A DNA stretch of 36,647 nt, taken from assembly GCF_023228165.1 (NCBI RefSeq), contig NZ_JALOBS010000041.1:1-36647 (forward strand). The letters run 5' to 3'. Both the position numbers and the translations under genes were made by a program. Below are positions 14,452-22,121 of the stretch, piece after piece. Below the pieces are notes generated by a model. That model did no database searches. It saw nothing but the letters and a program-made list of their open reading frames with translations, and was not told the DNA's origin. This stretch comes from Methylomonas sp. GTDB lineage: Bacteria > Pseudomonadota > Gammaproteobacteria > Methylococcales > Methylomonadaceae. Numbering within the stretch: the stretch's first letter is position 1; the number at the start of each line of letters is the position of its first letter.

Positions 14452-15285
14452 ATGACCAGTTTAGCTTTTGAAATCGGTTTTGATCATTACCGTTTCGGTT
14501 TGCCTTTAGAAATTAGTCGCTTCCAAGACTATCATCGTCCCCAAATTCGCCATGGCTACGATGCGGCTAAAATGCAGAACGTGACACAGAAGAGGCCTGA
14601 TCTATTCGATAGGAAGCTACTGGCTATCCGCGACCGAGCGATAGTCAAAGGGCTAGAAGTCAGCATTAGCAAGAATGATCTGCGCGAAAAGTTAACGGAC
14701 GCCGGCAAAACTTGCCCAATAACAGGTCAACCCTTCACATTTGCAGAACATAACGCAACCGACTGGTCAGTGGATAGAATTGATAATACCCGCGGCTACT
14801 GCCCAGATAATATTGTCATCGTGTCGACGATTGCCAATCAAGCCAAAAGCGATTTGGATTTGGCAGGCCTGATCAAGCATGCGTTGGGTAAAGGTGGCGC
14901 AGACGATTTGCTGAAGCCCAGCGAATGGATTCGGATGGTACGCTTCTACTATCGCAAAATGAACATGCAAAAGCCGCTTTGCTTTTGCCGCTTGCTTGCC
15001 GAATCTGAGCCTTTATACGATCAAATCGTCTTTCTACAATTATTCAAAAATCAGGAAAAACGCGCATCGATCTTCTTAAAGCACTTGGAAAGATATTCGG
15101 GTAAGGACAGTGTTTGCAAGGCAAAAAAACTGACGCACAAGCGAGTTTATCACCGAGCTGATTTAGCGGTGGAAGTCCTATACGACAGTCCGAAGCTGTA
15201 TCGTTGGGTACAGGATTTCAAAAAAACGATTATGGCTCACAGCACAGAGTTTGATTCGTTGCTGATGGACTGCATGTTTGCATAA
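14452..15285 (+). CDS. HNH-type nuclease domain protein, 277 aa
   Basis: The ATG at 14452 is chosen because GAGGGG lies 7 nt upstream; the ATG at 14437 has no site. Residues 86-135 resemble an HNH/zinc-finger nuclease segment: C88 in TCPITGQP, D108 in SVDRID, then GYCPDN with N120 and ANQAKSD. The usual first His is not obvious, so this is a divergent or possibly inactive HNH. The C-terminal half (about 145-277) is helical and basic and unfamiliar. It is divergent from the WYL regulator and upstream of the BREX operon by 187 nt, so it may be the first regulated gene of the island. Confidence 0.7.
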   Translation: MTSLAFEIGFDHYRFGLPLEISRFQDYHRPQIRHGYDAAKMQNVTQKRPDLFDRKLLAIRDRAIVKGLEVSISKNDLREKLTDAGKTCPITGQPFTFAEHNATDWSVDRIDNTRGYCPDNIVIVSTIANQAKSDLDLAGLIKHALGKGGADDLLKPSEWIRMVRFYYRKMNMQKPLCFCRLLAESEPLYDQIVFLQLFKNQEKRASIFLKHLERYSGKDSVCKAKKLTHKRVYHRADLAVEVLYDSPKLYRWVQDFKKTIMAHSTEFDSLLMDCMFA

Positions 15286-15472
15286 AAGCGCTCGTTATTT
15301 TTAAGTCTTGATAATCAAGGAGATGAAAACTCTCTTCGCCAGTAAGGACGCTAAATACTCAAAATCACGGGAAAATCAGAAGGTGTGGGTGTTAAAATGG
15401 ACAGAGGTTGTTTGTTTGATTAAATCAGAAATTAACCTACCACGGTCTTTATTACTCATAATCATTCTATAC
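15286..15472 (+). promoter_or_regulatory. Intergenic region before the BREX operon
   Basis: These 187 nt hold no convincing gene, though an in-frame TTG-initiated extension of the next gene is open. An AAGGAG at about 15317 is directly against an ATG and looks unused. The stretch just before 15473 is AT-rich with TCTATAC but has no SD, so the operon promoter may lie here and the first gene may be leaderless or weakly translated. Confidence 0.3.
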
Positions 15473-16393
15473 ATGGACAGTCTGCTCAAGCCACTTAACC
15501 CCAAAAAAGCATCATTTGGTCGCCACGAGACCTTTGCGCTGCGTTATTCATGGTTAACCAAAGGATTTCAGGCTTTCGAAAAAAACAAATCCATATTTTC
15601 ATCTGACGAAGCCACGATTGAACTTGGCGTCGGCAAAAACATGGTCAACGCCATTAAATACTGGTTGCGGGCCAGCTCGATGCTACTTGATTCAGATGAA
15701 GGCTTGGTGGTTTCGGAGCTTGGAGAAAGGATTTTCTCTGAAGGCGGATGGGATTCCTATCTTGAAGATGAAACCACACTTTGGCTCATTCATTGGCAAT
15801 TGGCCACGAATGCAGAACTGGCCACAGCCTGGTATTGGTTTTTCAATTGCTATCATAAGGCAGAATTCACAAGCGAAGATGCAGCGGAATCATTAGCCGG
15901 GTTTGTTCGTAACAATCTCACAGGTAAACACTCTGAAAGAACCGTAAAAAATGAAGTCTCAATGATTTTGCGGATGTATTGCCCTTCTAATAACAATTCT
16001 AAATCCATCGAAGAAAGCTTGGATTCGCCGTTAACCTCTTTAAGATTGGTTGCGGCTGTAGAAGACTTACACATTTACCGTTCCTACGGCAATTTGCAAT
16101 CGAGTTTACCAATAGAGTTGATTGGCTATGCTGCCAACGAAATATTTAATCAACGGCAAATTGAATATCTCCCGATTGCCGATTTAATGTATGGTCAAAA
16201 AAACGGAATTGCATTGGGAAGCGTATTTAGACTTACTGAAAGCGCCTTATTGGCAAAATTAGAAAATTTAGTGAAAGCATACCCCAACATATTTCAAATC
16301 AATGAAACGGCTGGTGTCAATCAGCTTTATCGGCAAGAGAACACGACCGAGTCGTTAACCTTTCTCAGTCACTATTATCAACCTACTCGGTAA
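15473..16393 (+). CDS. DUF4007-like protein A, 306 aa
   Basis: The ATG at 15473 is preferred since the protein then begins a few residues before ASFGRHETFALRYSWLTKGF, the typical start of DUF4007 proteins; no good SD precedes it. DUF4007 proteins are found next to Dnd phosphorothioation genes and PAPS-reductase-like genes. Conserved-looking features are IELGVGKNMVNAIKYWLRAS near residues 45-65 (helix-turn-helix-like) and a Trp-rich ETTLWLIHWQLATNAELATA block around residue 100. It is followed after 10 nt by a BrxC-like ATPase, and a second DUF4007-like gene lies at 20636. Role likely DNA recognition or assembly, by inference. Confidence 0.82.
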   Translation: MDSLLKPLNPKKASFGRHETFALRYSWLTKGFQAFEKNKSIFSSDEATIELGVGKNMVNAIKYWLRASSMLLDSDEGLVVSELGERIFSEGGWDSYLEDETTLWLIHWQLATNAELATAWYWFFNCYHKAEFTSEDAAESLAGFVRNNLTGKHSERTVKNEVSMILRMYCPSNNNSKSIEESLDSPLTSLRLVAAVEDLHIYRSYGNLQSSLPIELIGYAANEIFNQRQIEYLPIADLMYGQKNGIALGSVFRLTESALLAKLENLVKAYPNIFQINETAGVNQLYRQENTTESLTFLSHYYQPTR

Positions 16394-16403
16394 TGGCGGC
16401 GAT

Positions 16404-19400
16404 ATGAAAGACATTGTACAAGTAGACACCCACTACACCCGTTCTATCAACTTAGAACGAGATGCCGAGTCAAGTGACGTGCTGAGGGCTTATATTCCAA
16501 CATCTCGTGCAGTTCAAACTTTAGACAAAATTGCACAAACGTTTAACCAAAAGAGTATGCCTAGGGCATGGTCTTTAGTCGGTCCCTATGGTTCGGGTAA
16601 ATCATCGTTTGCCGCCTTTCTGGCTCATCTTTTAGAAAACCAAGAACGGACAAACAGTGTTCTTGCCGAAGAAATTTTGCAACGACACACCCCAGAAGTC
16701 GCAGAAAAATTTACCGCATGTACCCAGGACTCTAATGCCTATTGCATAGTGCTATTAACCGGCAGTCCAGAATCGTTGAGTAAGCGGTTCGTTCAAACTC
16801 TATATCAGGCCGCGGTTGGGTATTTCGCTGAAATTGATACAGAAGGCATGCCTTCAATCGTTCATGATCTAGAACAAGCAAGACACCAAGCGAGAACAAC
16901 CAGTGAAATTATCAAACTGTTAAAAAAACTGCGCGAGGCCGTCAGCCAGGTTTCTGGTAAAGGCATTTTGATCGTTATCGATGAGCTGGGAAAATTTCTT
17001 GAATATGAGGCTCGCCATCAGGGCAGTAATGACATCTTTTTGCTACAAGCATTAAGCGAATTATGTGTTGAAGGCGGGGATGCCAATATTCTATTAGTGG
17101 TATTGATGCACCAAGCTTTTGAACAATATTCAAAAGGGCTTGCCGAAGCACAGAAACAGGAATGGTCAAAAGTGCAAGGCCGGTTCGAAAATGTGCCGTT
17201 TCTAGAGTCTACAGAACAAACATTAAGGGTCATATCGGCGGCTTTTCATAGCCAGTTAACGCCAGAAGCCCAAAAAGATATTCAGGAGCAGGTCACAGAA
17301 ATCGTCGGTCTATTAGAAAAACAAAACGCCCTACTTTCAGGATTATCGTCAGATGCGGCCATAGACGTTCTGACAAAGTGCTATCCGCTGCATCCGATCG
17401 CGACATTGTTATTGCCGACGCTGTGTCAAAAAGTTGCTCAAAACGAAAGAACTCTATTCAGCTATCTGGGCAGCCAAGAATACTTCGGCTTTAAAGACAG
17501 CCTAAGCCGTTTACAAAACGTGGGTGATTGGGTATTGCCGTGGGAAGTATTTGAATATTTCATAGAAAATCAACCTTCGGCCACCACAGATCATGTGACC
17601 CACAGACGCTGGGCGGAAGTCATCACCGCTACGGAACGATTGGGCGATACCGACGATAGCGAAATTCAATTATTAAAAACCATCGGCTTATTTAACATCA
17701 TTGGCCGTCATGCAGGATTTAAAGCCAGTAATGAAATATTAACCTGGTGCTTCCCAAAATCGGTCGATGTGGAGCAATTACTAAAAAAGCTTCAAGCTAA
17801 ATCCATTATCAACTATCGCAAATACAGCTCGGAATATCGGGTATGGGAAGGTAGTGATTTTGACCTTGATGCCGCCGTTATCGAAACGACACAGCAGCTT
17901 GGTCGTGTCAATTTGGCTGAGGCACTGACACATCGAAATCAGCTGATGCCGGTCGTCGCCCGCAGGTACTCAATGACCAGCGGCGTATTGCGCTATTTTC
18001 AGCCCTTTTATGCAGACGCTACGACGCGGAATGATTTCTTCGAAAGCGTCGACCAACCAAGGATCGTTTTCTTTCTGGCGGAAGGGCAAGGCGATCGGGA
18101 AATGTTCAGCGAAAAAGTTAAGACTTACCCTAACCTACTCACGATTTACGTCTTATGCGATAACGCAGCGCAAATCAATCAAGTGGTTTCCGAAGCGATT
18201 GCTTTGGAAAAAATTCAGACCGAGCGAGCGGAATTAAAGTCAGACCCCGTTTCGCAACGAGAACTAAAAGATCGACTTCAAACCGTGAAAAGCATAGAAC
18301 TCGATCTACTCAATTTGTATTTGGAGCAACCCAAGCCTTTTGAGTGGTATTGGAAAGGCGCTCAGACGCTTCTGACCAGTAAAAAGCATCTGCAAACGCT
18401 ACTGTCTAGAGTTTTAGAAACGGTTTTTAGCAAAGCGCCGTTGATTAAGAACGAACTGATCAATCGCGACAAAACCTCTGGACAAGCCAATGCGGCAAAA
18501 AACAAATTAGTAGCTGCTTTATTGTCTAACCCCCATTTGGACGACTTGGGATTCGATCCTAAAAAATACCCGCCTGAAAAAACAATTTATCGTGCGGTAT
18601 TCAAAGAGCCAGGTATCCATGTGTTACAAAATGATGTTTGGCAATTCGTAAATCCAAGTCCGACTAACAAATATCGTTTTTATGATATATGGCAGGCAAT
18701 TGATGAGCAATTAAGAAGTAGTCAGCGTCCGCAGCCGCTCACCGACATCTATAAACTGATAGAACAACCACCTTATGGTGTGCAAAAAGGTGTGTTATCG
18801 CTGATTTTTATTGGTTATCTTCTAGCTAATCAGCGTTCACTGGCACTCTATGAAAGCGGTATTTTTTGCCCACATATAACCCAGGAGCATTTTGAAATAT
18901 TATTAAAGCGTCCCGAGTTATTTTCAGTTGAAGCGTTCGACTTTAGCGGGATTCGGGCCGATTTGTTTAATCAATATTTAGAAAGATTAGTAGGTAAGTC
19001 GCCAGAAAATAGCACCTTGCTGGATATCGTTAAACCATTGGCAAAATTCATCCATCAATTACCGGCGTATTCCTTGGCTACTCGGGAATTAGACCCAAAA
19101 GCTTTAGCTGTGCGCGATGCTTTCCAAAGCACGCAAAGTCCGATGCAATTATTGTTTAAAGAATTACCGGAAGCATGTGGGTTTAAGGCTTTTTCCGACG
19201 CGCAGCACTTTAACGGCAGTAATCCAAACGATTTTCTAAATGTGCTGGTCGAGTGCCTAAATATTCTTAATAAAGCCTATCAGAATTTATTGTCCCATTT
19301 TAAACGCCAGCTCTGTCAGGCTTTTGAACTGGCCGAACAGGAAGAGATCAGCACACTAAGACATACGCTAAACCAACGTTATGCAGGTCTCGAAAAATAC

Positions 19401-19811
19401 ACCGTTGATGGGCAGGGGCTCAAAGCCTTCATCATAAGGCTGCAAAACGAAAAGGATACCGACCAAAGCTGGTTGGAATCTGTTGCTGCGTTTTTGGGCA
19501 GTGCTCCGCCGGATAAATGGAAGCCAAACAATATCACGCAAGCCGATTATCGTCTGCGCGAATTCAGTGAACGTTTAAAGGAATTGGCAGTAGTACATGC
19601 TGAACAACAAAAAGCCGACGTTGGCAGCCAAGCGACATTAATCCGCATCGTTAGCGAACAGGGGGAATATAGTGAAATTGCCTATATTACCGAAAAGCTC
19701 AAGCAACAAGCCGATGCAAAAATAGCGGAACTGCAACTAGCAAAAACTGACAAGACTTTAAAACAAGCCATACTTGCAAGATTGATGCGTGAGTTATCCG
19801 AATTAAATTAA
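16404..19811 (+). CDS. BrxC/PglY-like large P-loop ATPase A, 1135 aa
   Basis: Walker A GPYGSGKSS is at residues 60-68 and Walker B ILIVIDELGK at about 188-197. The N-terminus (DVLRAYIPTSRAVQTLDKI before the P-loop) matches the start of the BrxC at 22122 (ALVAHYTPTHASIQVFEHF), so the two are paralogs. Length fits BrxC/PglY proteins, which are about 1,200 residues. The rest is helical with a Glu/Lys-rich region near residues 1040-1120. It pairs with DUF4007-like protein A (10-nt gap) and is followed 16 nt later by BrxP. It is extra relative to the four-gene type 4 BREX core; what it adds is unknown. Confidence 0.85.
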   Translation: MKDIVQVDTHYTRSINLERDAESSDVLRAYIPTSRAVQTLDKIAQTFNQKSMPRAWSLVGPYGSGKSSFAAFLAHLLENQERTNSVLAEEILQRHTPEVAEKFTACTQDSNAYCIVLLTGSPESLSKRFVQTLYQAAVGYFAEIDTEGMPSIVHDLEQARHQARTTSEIIKLLKKLREAVSQVSGKGILIVIDELGKFLEYEARHQGSNDIFLLQALSELCVEGGDANILLVVLMHQAFEQYSKGLAEAQKQEWSKVQGRFENVPFLESTEQTLRVISAAFHSQLTPEAQKDIQEQVTEIVGLLEKQNALLSGLSSDAAIDVLTKCYPLHPIATLLLPTLCQKVAQNERTLFSYLGSQEYFGFKDSLSRLQNVGDWVLPWEVFEYFIENQPSATTDHVTHRRWAEVITATERLGDTDDSEIQLLKTIGLFNIIGRHAGFKASNEILTWCFPKSVDVEQLLKKLQAKSIINYRKYSSEYRVWEGSDFDLDAAVIETTQQLGRVNLAEALTHRNQLMPVVARRYSMTSGVLRYFQPFYADATTRNDFFESVDQPRIVFFLAEGQGDREMFSEKVKTYPNLLTIYVLCDNAAQINQVVSEAIALEKIQTERAELKSDPVSQRELKDRLQTVKSIELDLLNLYLEQPKPFEWYWKGAQTLLTSKKHLQTLLSRVLETVFSKAPLIKNELINRDKTSGQANAAKNKLVAALLSNPHLDDLGFDPKKYPPEKTIYRAVFKEPGIHVLQNDVWQFVNPSPTNKYRFYDIWQAIDEQLRSSQRPQPLTDIYKLIEQPPYGVQKGVLSLIFIGYLLANQRSLALYESGIFCPHITQEHFEILLKRPELFSVEAFDFSGIRADLFNQYLERLVGKSPENSTLLDIVKPLAKFIHQLPAYSLATRELDPKALAVRDAFQSTQSPMQLLFKELPEACGFKAFSDAQHFNGSNPNDFLNVLVECLNILNKAYQNLLSHFKRQLCQAFELAEQEEISTLRHTLNQRYAGLEKYTVDGQGLKAFIIRLQNEKDTDQSWLESVAAFLGSAPPDKWKPNNITQADYRLREFSERLKELAVVHAEQQKADVGSQATLIRIVSEQGEYSEIAYITEKLKQQADAKIAELQLAKTDKTLKQAILARLMRELSELN

Positions 19812-19827
19812 TTTAAGAGTAATTATT

Positions 19828-20619
19828 ATGAGTGGCGATAAACCCGTTAGGCATTTATTAGGATTGTCAGGTGGCAAAGACAGCGCGGCGTTAGCAATTT
19901 ATATGCGCGATAGAGTGCCGGAAATGGAGTATTTTTTTGCCGATACTGGTGCTGAGTTACCTGAGACACTTGCGTTTGTCGATTTAATGGAAGATTACTT
20001 AGGGAAAGAAATTATAAGATTAAATGCAGGCCGTGGTTTTGATTACTATCTGAAATTAAACGGCAATTTCTTGCCAACGGCACGATCACGATGGTGCACT
20101 ATTAATCTAAAGTTAAAGCCTTTTGAGGAGTTTGTAGGGAACGATTCTGTTATTAGTTATGTGGCGATTCGAGCCGACGAGCCCTATAGAACGGGATATA
20201 TATCAACTAAACCTAATATCAACGCAGTTTATCCATTTAAGGAAGATGGAAAAATAAAAGAAGATATTGTTAATATTCTTGAAGAATCTGGAATAGGAAT
20301 GCCAAAGTATTATGACTGGCGCAGTCGATCTGGTTGCTATTTCTGTTTTTACCAGAGAAAAATTGAATGGGTAGGTTTATCCGAAAATCATCCAGATTTA
20401 TTTGATAAAGCAAAAGAATTTGAAGATTATCATAAAAGTAAAGGGCGTAATCATACTTGGTCACAAGATGAATCATTGGATGAAATTCTTGCTAGAAAGG
20501 ACGAGATAAAAGAGAAATTTAAAGCAAATAATCAAAATAATAAACCAACAAGTTTAGTTAATGCTGTATTGGATGAGGATAATGACGGCGATGACGGTTG
20601 TTTGGTATGTTTTAAGTAA
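19828..20619 (+). CDS. brxP: BrxP, PAPS-reductase/ATP-pyrophosphatase-like protein, 263 aa
   Basis: The PP-loop SGGKDS is at residues 14-19 (GLSGGKDSAALAIYM), as in adenylating sulfur-transfer enzymes of the PAPS reductase/DndC type. Five cysteines are well placed for an iron-sulfur cluster or sulfur relay: C90 (RWCT), C170 and C173 (GCYFC), C258 and C261 (CLVC). A PAPS-reductase-like gene next to brxC, pglZ and brxL defines type 4 BREX. Its presence with a cysteine desulfurase and a Dnd-type methyltransferase nearby points to sulfur-containing DNA modification, though that chemistry is inferred. SD is weak (AAGAGTAATT). Base composition turns noticeably AT-rich from here on. Confidence 0.9.
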   Translation: MSGDKPVRHLLGLSGGKDSAALAIYMRDRVPEMEYFFADTGAELPETLAFVDLMEDYLGKEIIRLNAGRGFDYYLKLNGNFLPTARSRWCTINLKLKPFEEFVGNDSVISYVAIRADEPYRTGYISTKPNINAVYPFKEDGKIKEDIVNILEESGIGMPKYYDWRSRSGCYFCFYQRKIEWVGLSENHPDLFDKAKEFEDYHKSKGRNHTWSQDESLDEILARKDEIKEKFKANNQNNKPTSLVNAVLDEDNDGDDGCLVCFK

Positions 20620-20635
20620 ATAACTAGGATGAGAA

Positions 20636-21505
20636 ATGGCTCTAATTAGCAATGAAGGTGAACCAGTAACTCGGTGGTGGATAAGTAAAGGACTCGAGGT
20701 TGTTAAAACTGAAAGAGATATTTTTTCAAAATCTAAAATGAGAGCTGCAAGGCTTAAGTTTATAGCAGGCGCCAATCGCTTGGGAACAATAAAAGGATGG
20801 ATGTCATCATCTCAGCTTATTGATAATAAGAACAGTCCTAGGGAATATGAGTTAACTAACTTTGGTTTAGCAATATTTAGTAATGACCCAAAATTAGTTA
20901 AATCAACCACTTGGTGGAGTTTACATCTATCTTTATGCTTTTCGCAAAACAGTGAACCATATCCATACTTCTTTTTAGGCTTAGAGTCTATTACTAAGGA
21001 TTGGGTTTTATGGTCAGATTTATTGGACAAAACAAAAAATAATTTATTTGGCGAAGAAGGAAATGAATATAAAGACTCAACGATTGAATCTTTATTAAGT
21101 AGCATACGGAGGATGTTTGAAAATGACAACCCGTTAGCCGAACTAGGGTTAATTGAAATTAGAAATGAGCGTCAAGGTTCTGGAAAGTCTATTCGGCTCG
21201 GCTCACCAAGATTAACCGATGAAATATTAATTCACGCTTTAGCGATGTGCCGTTTCGCTCATTTTAAAAGTCGAGAGAGTGTCGATTTTTCTGTTTTAGC
21301 ACAAACCGGATTACCCAATTTTTTATGCTGCTCTAAAGATCAATTACGCCAACATTATCAAAGAATGAGTCAAATGCACCAATGGCAAAGTTACTTCAGT
21401 TTTGACCGTGCGGTAGACTTAGAGTCCATTACCTTTAAAGATGCATGTACACCCGATAAAACCGTCTTGTTGTTATTGCAAAAAGGCCAAGATACTTGGA
21501 TGTGA
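20636..21505 (+). CDS. DUF4007-like protein B, 289 aa
   Basis: A second DUF4007-like protein: residues 20-60 read FSKSKMRAARLKFIAGANRL, then IKGWMSSSQL, and a Trp-rich block STTWWSLHLSLCFSQNSEPY near residue 100, paralleling protein A (KYWLRASSMLL, then ETTLWLIHWQLA). The C-terminal part contains SGKSIRLGSPRLTDEILIHA. It follows brxP by 16 nt, as DUF4007 genes commonly follow PAPS-reductase-like genes. Divergence from protein A is large, so the duplication is old or the two were acquired separately. No catalytic motif visible. Confidence 0.72.
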   Translation: MALISNEGEPVTRWWISKGLEVVKTERDIFSKSKMRAARLKFIAGANRLGTIKGWMSSSQLIDNKNSPREYELTNFGLAIFSNDPKLVKSTTWWSLHLSLCFSQNSEPYPYFFLGLESITKDWVLWSDLLDKTKNNLFGEEGNEYKDSTIESLLSSIRRMFENDNPLAELGLIEIRNERQGSGKSIRLGSPRLTDEILIHALAMCRFAHFKSRESVDFSVLAQTGLPNFLCCSKDQLRQHYQRMSQMHQWQSYFSFDRAVDLESITFKDACTPDKTVLLLLQKGQDTWM

Positions 21506-21516
21506 GGATGATGCAA

Positions 21517-21987
21517 ATGGATTTAAATTTTTTACAAAATTCACTTAGAGAAAGCCTGACTCAATTTCATCTCTCTCCAACAATTCGTTATAAAAACATT
21601 GCGTTTTCCAGCAAAAAACTTTCTGATTTAGATGATGTAACGCAAACATTAAGGAGCTTATTACCTGGGTATTCTGTGTGGCAAAATCCTGGTAGACAAG
21701 GTGCTCCAAAGTCTATTTCTAGTCGACAAACACTGTTACATTGCATTTCCGATATTCAGCAGGAAGGTGTCATTATTCATCAGCCTGAACAATGGTCAAG
21801 TCACTGGCCTTTATTGGAAAAACAGGCTTTTTGGTCTGCACTTGGCATGTGGCAAAGTCAAATAAATGTCGTATTAGTGTTTGCTGAAAGTGATGAATTT
21901 CAGCAGATTAATAACGCATACTTTAAGCCCAAATTAATTGATGGTTTGACTATCTCTGTTTGGTGTCCAATGCGTGCCGAACAATAA
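21517..21987 (+). CDS. Small protein of unknown function in the BREX operon, 156 aa
   Basis: The start at ATG 21517 has GAGG 9 nt upstream; ATGs at 21508 and 21511 are too close to that site. The protein has no P-loop, transmembrane helix or Cys cluster. A central ISSRQTLLHCISDIQQEGV and a Trp-rich PEQWSSHWPLLEKQAFWSAL precede a beta-rich end (VVLVFAESDE, then DGLTISVWCPMRAEQ). I do not recognise it. Size recalls small BREX proteins such as BrxA/BrxB/BrxF but I see no convincing match. Tight coupling to DUF4007-like protein B indicates shared function. Confidence 0.72.
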   Translation: MDLNFLQNSLRESLTQFHLSPTIRYKNIAFSSKKLSDLDDVTQTLRSLLPGYSVWQNPGRQGAPKSISSRQTLLHCISDIQQEGVIIHQPEQWSSHWPLLEKQAFWSALGMWQSQINVVLVFAESDEFQQINNAYFKPKLIDGLTISVWCPMRAEQ

Positions 21988-22121
21988 ACAATCATAAAGT
22001 AAATAACTCGAGTATGGTGCAATTCTCGTTTTATGGGGACTTTTCCCTGCCTATGTAATCAGTTTACTGCTTAGCCAAATGAATTAACGAACTACGGCCA
22101 AGATTTCGACAAGGAATAAGA

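Noticed and set aside
15308..15472. N-terminal extension of DUF4007-like protein A from a TTG start
   Set aside because: The extra 55 residues do not look like the family N-terminus and the TTG has no ribosome site; the ATG at 15473 fits the family start.
16404..19811. DptF/DptH-type restriction ATPase of Dnd systems
   Set aside because: The N-terminal pattern around the P-loop aligns with the BrxC gene in the same operon, so BrxC/PglY-like is the better call, though a Dnd restriction role cannot be excluded by sequence alone.
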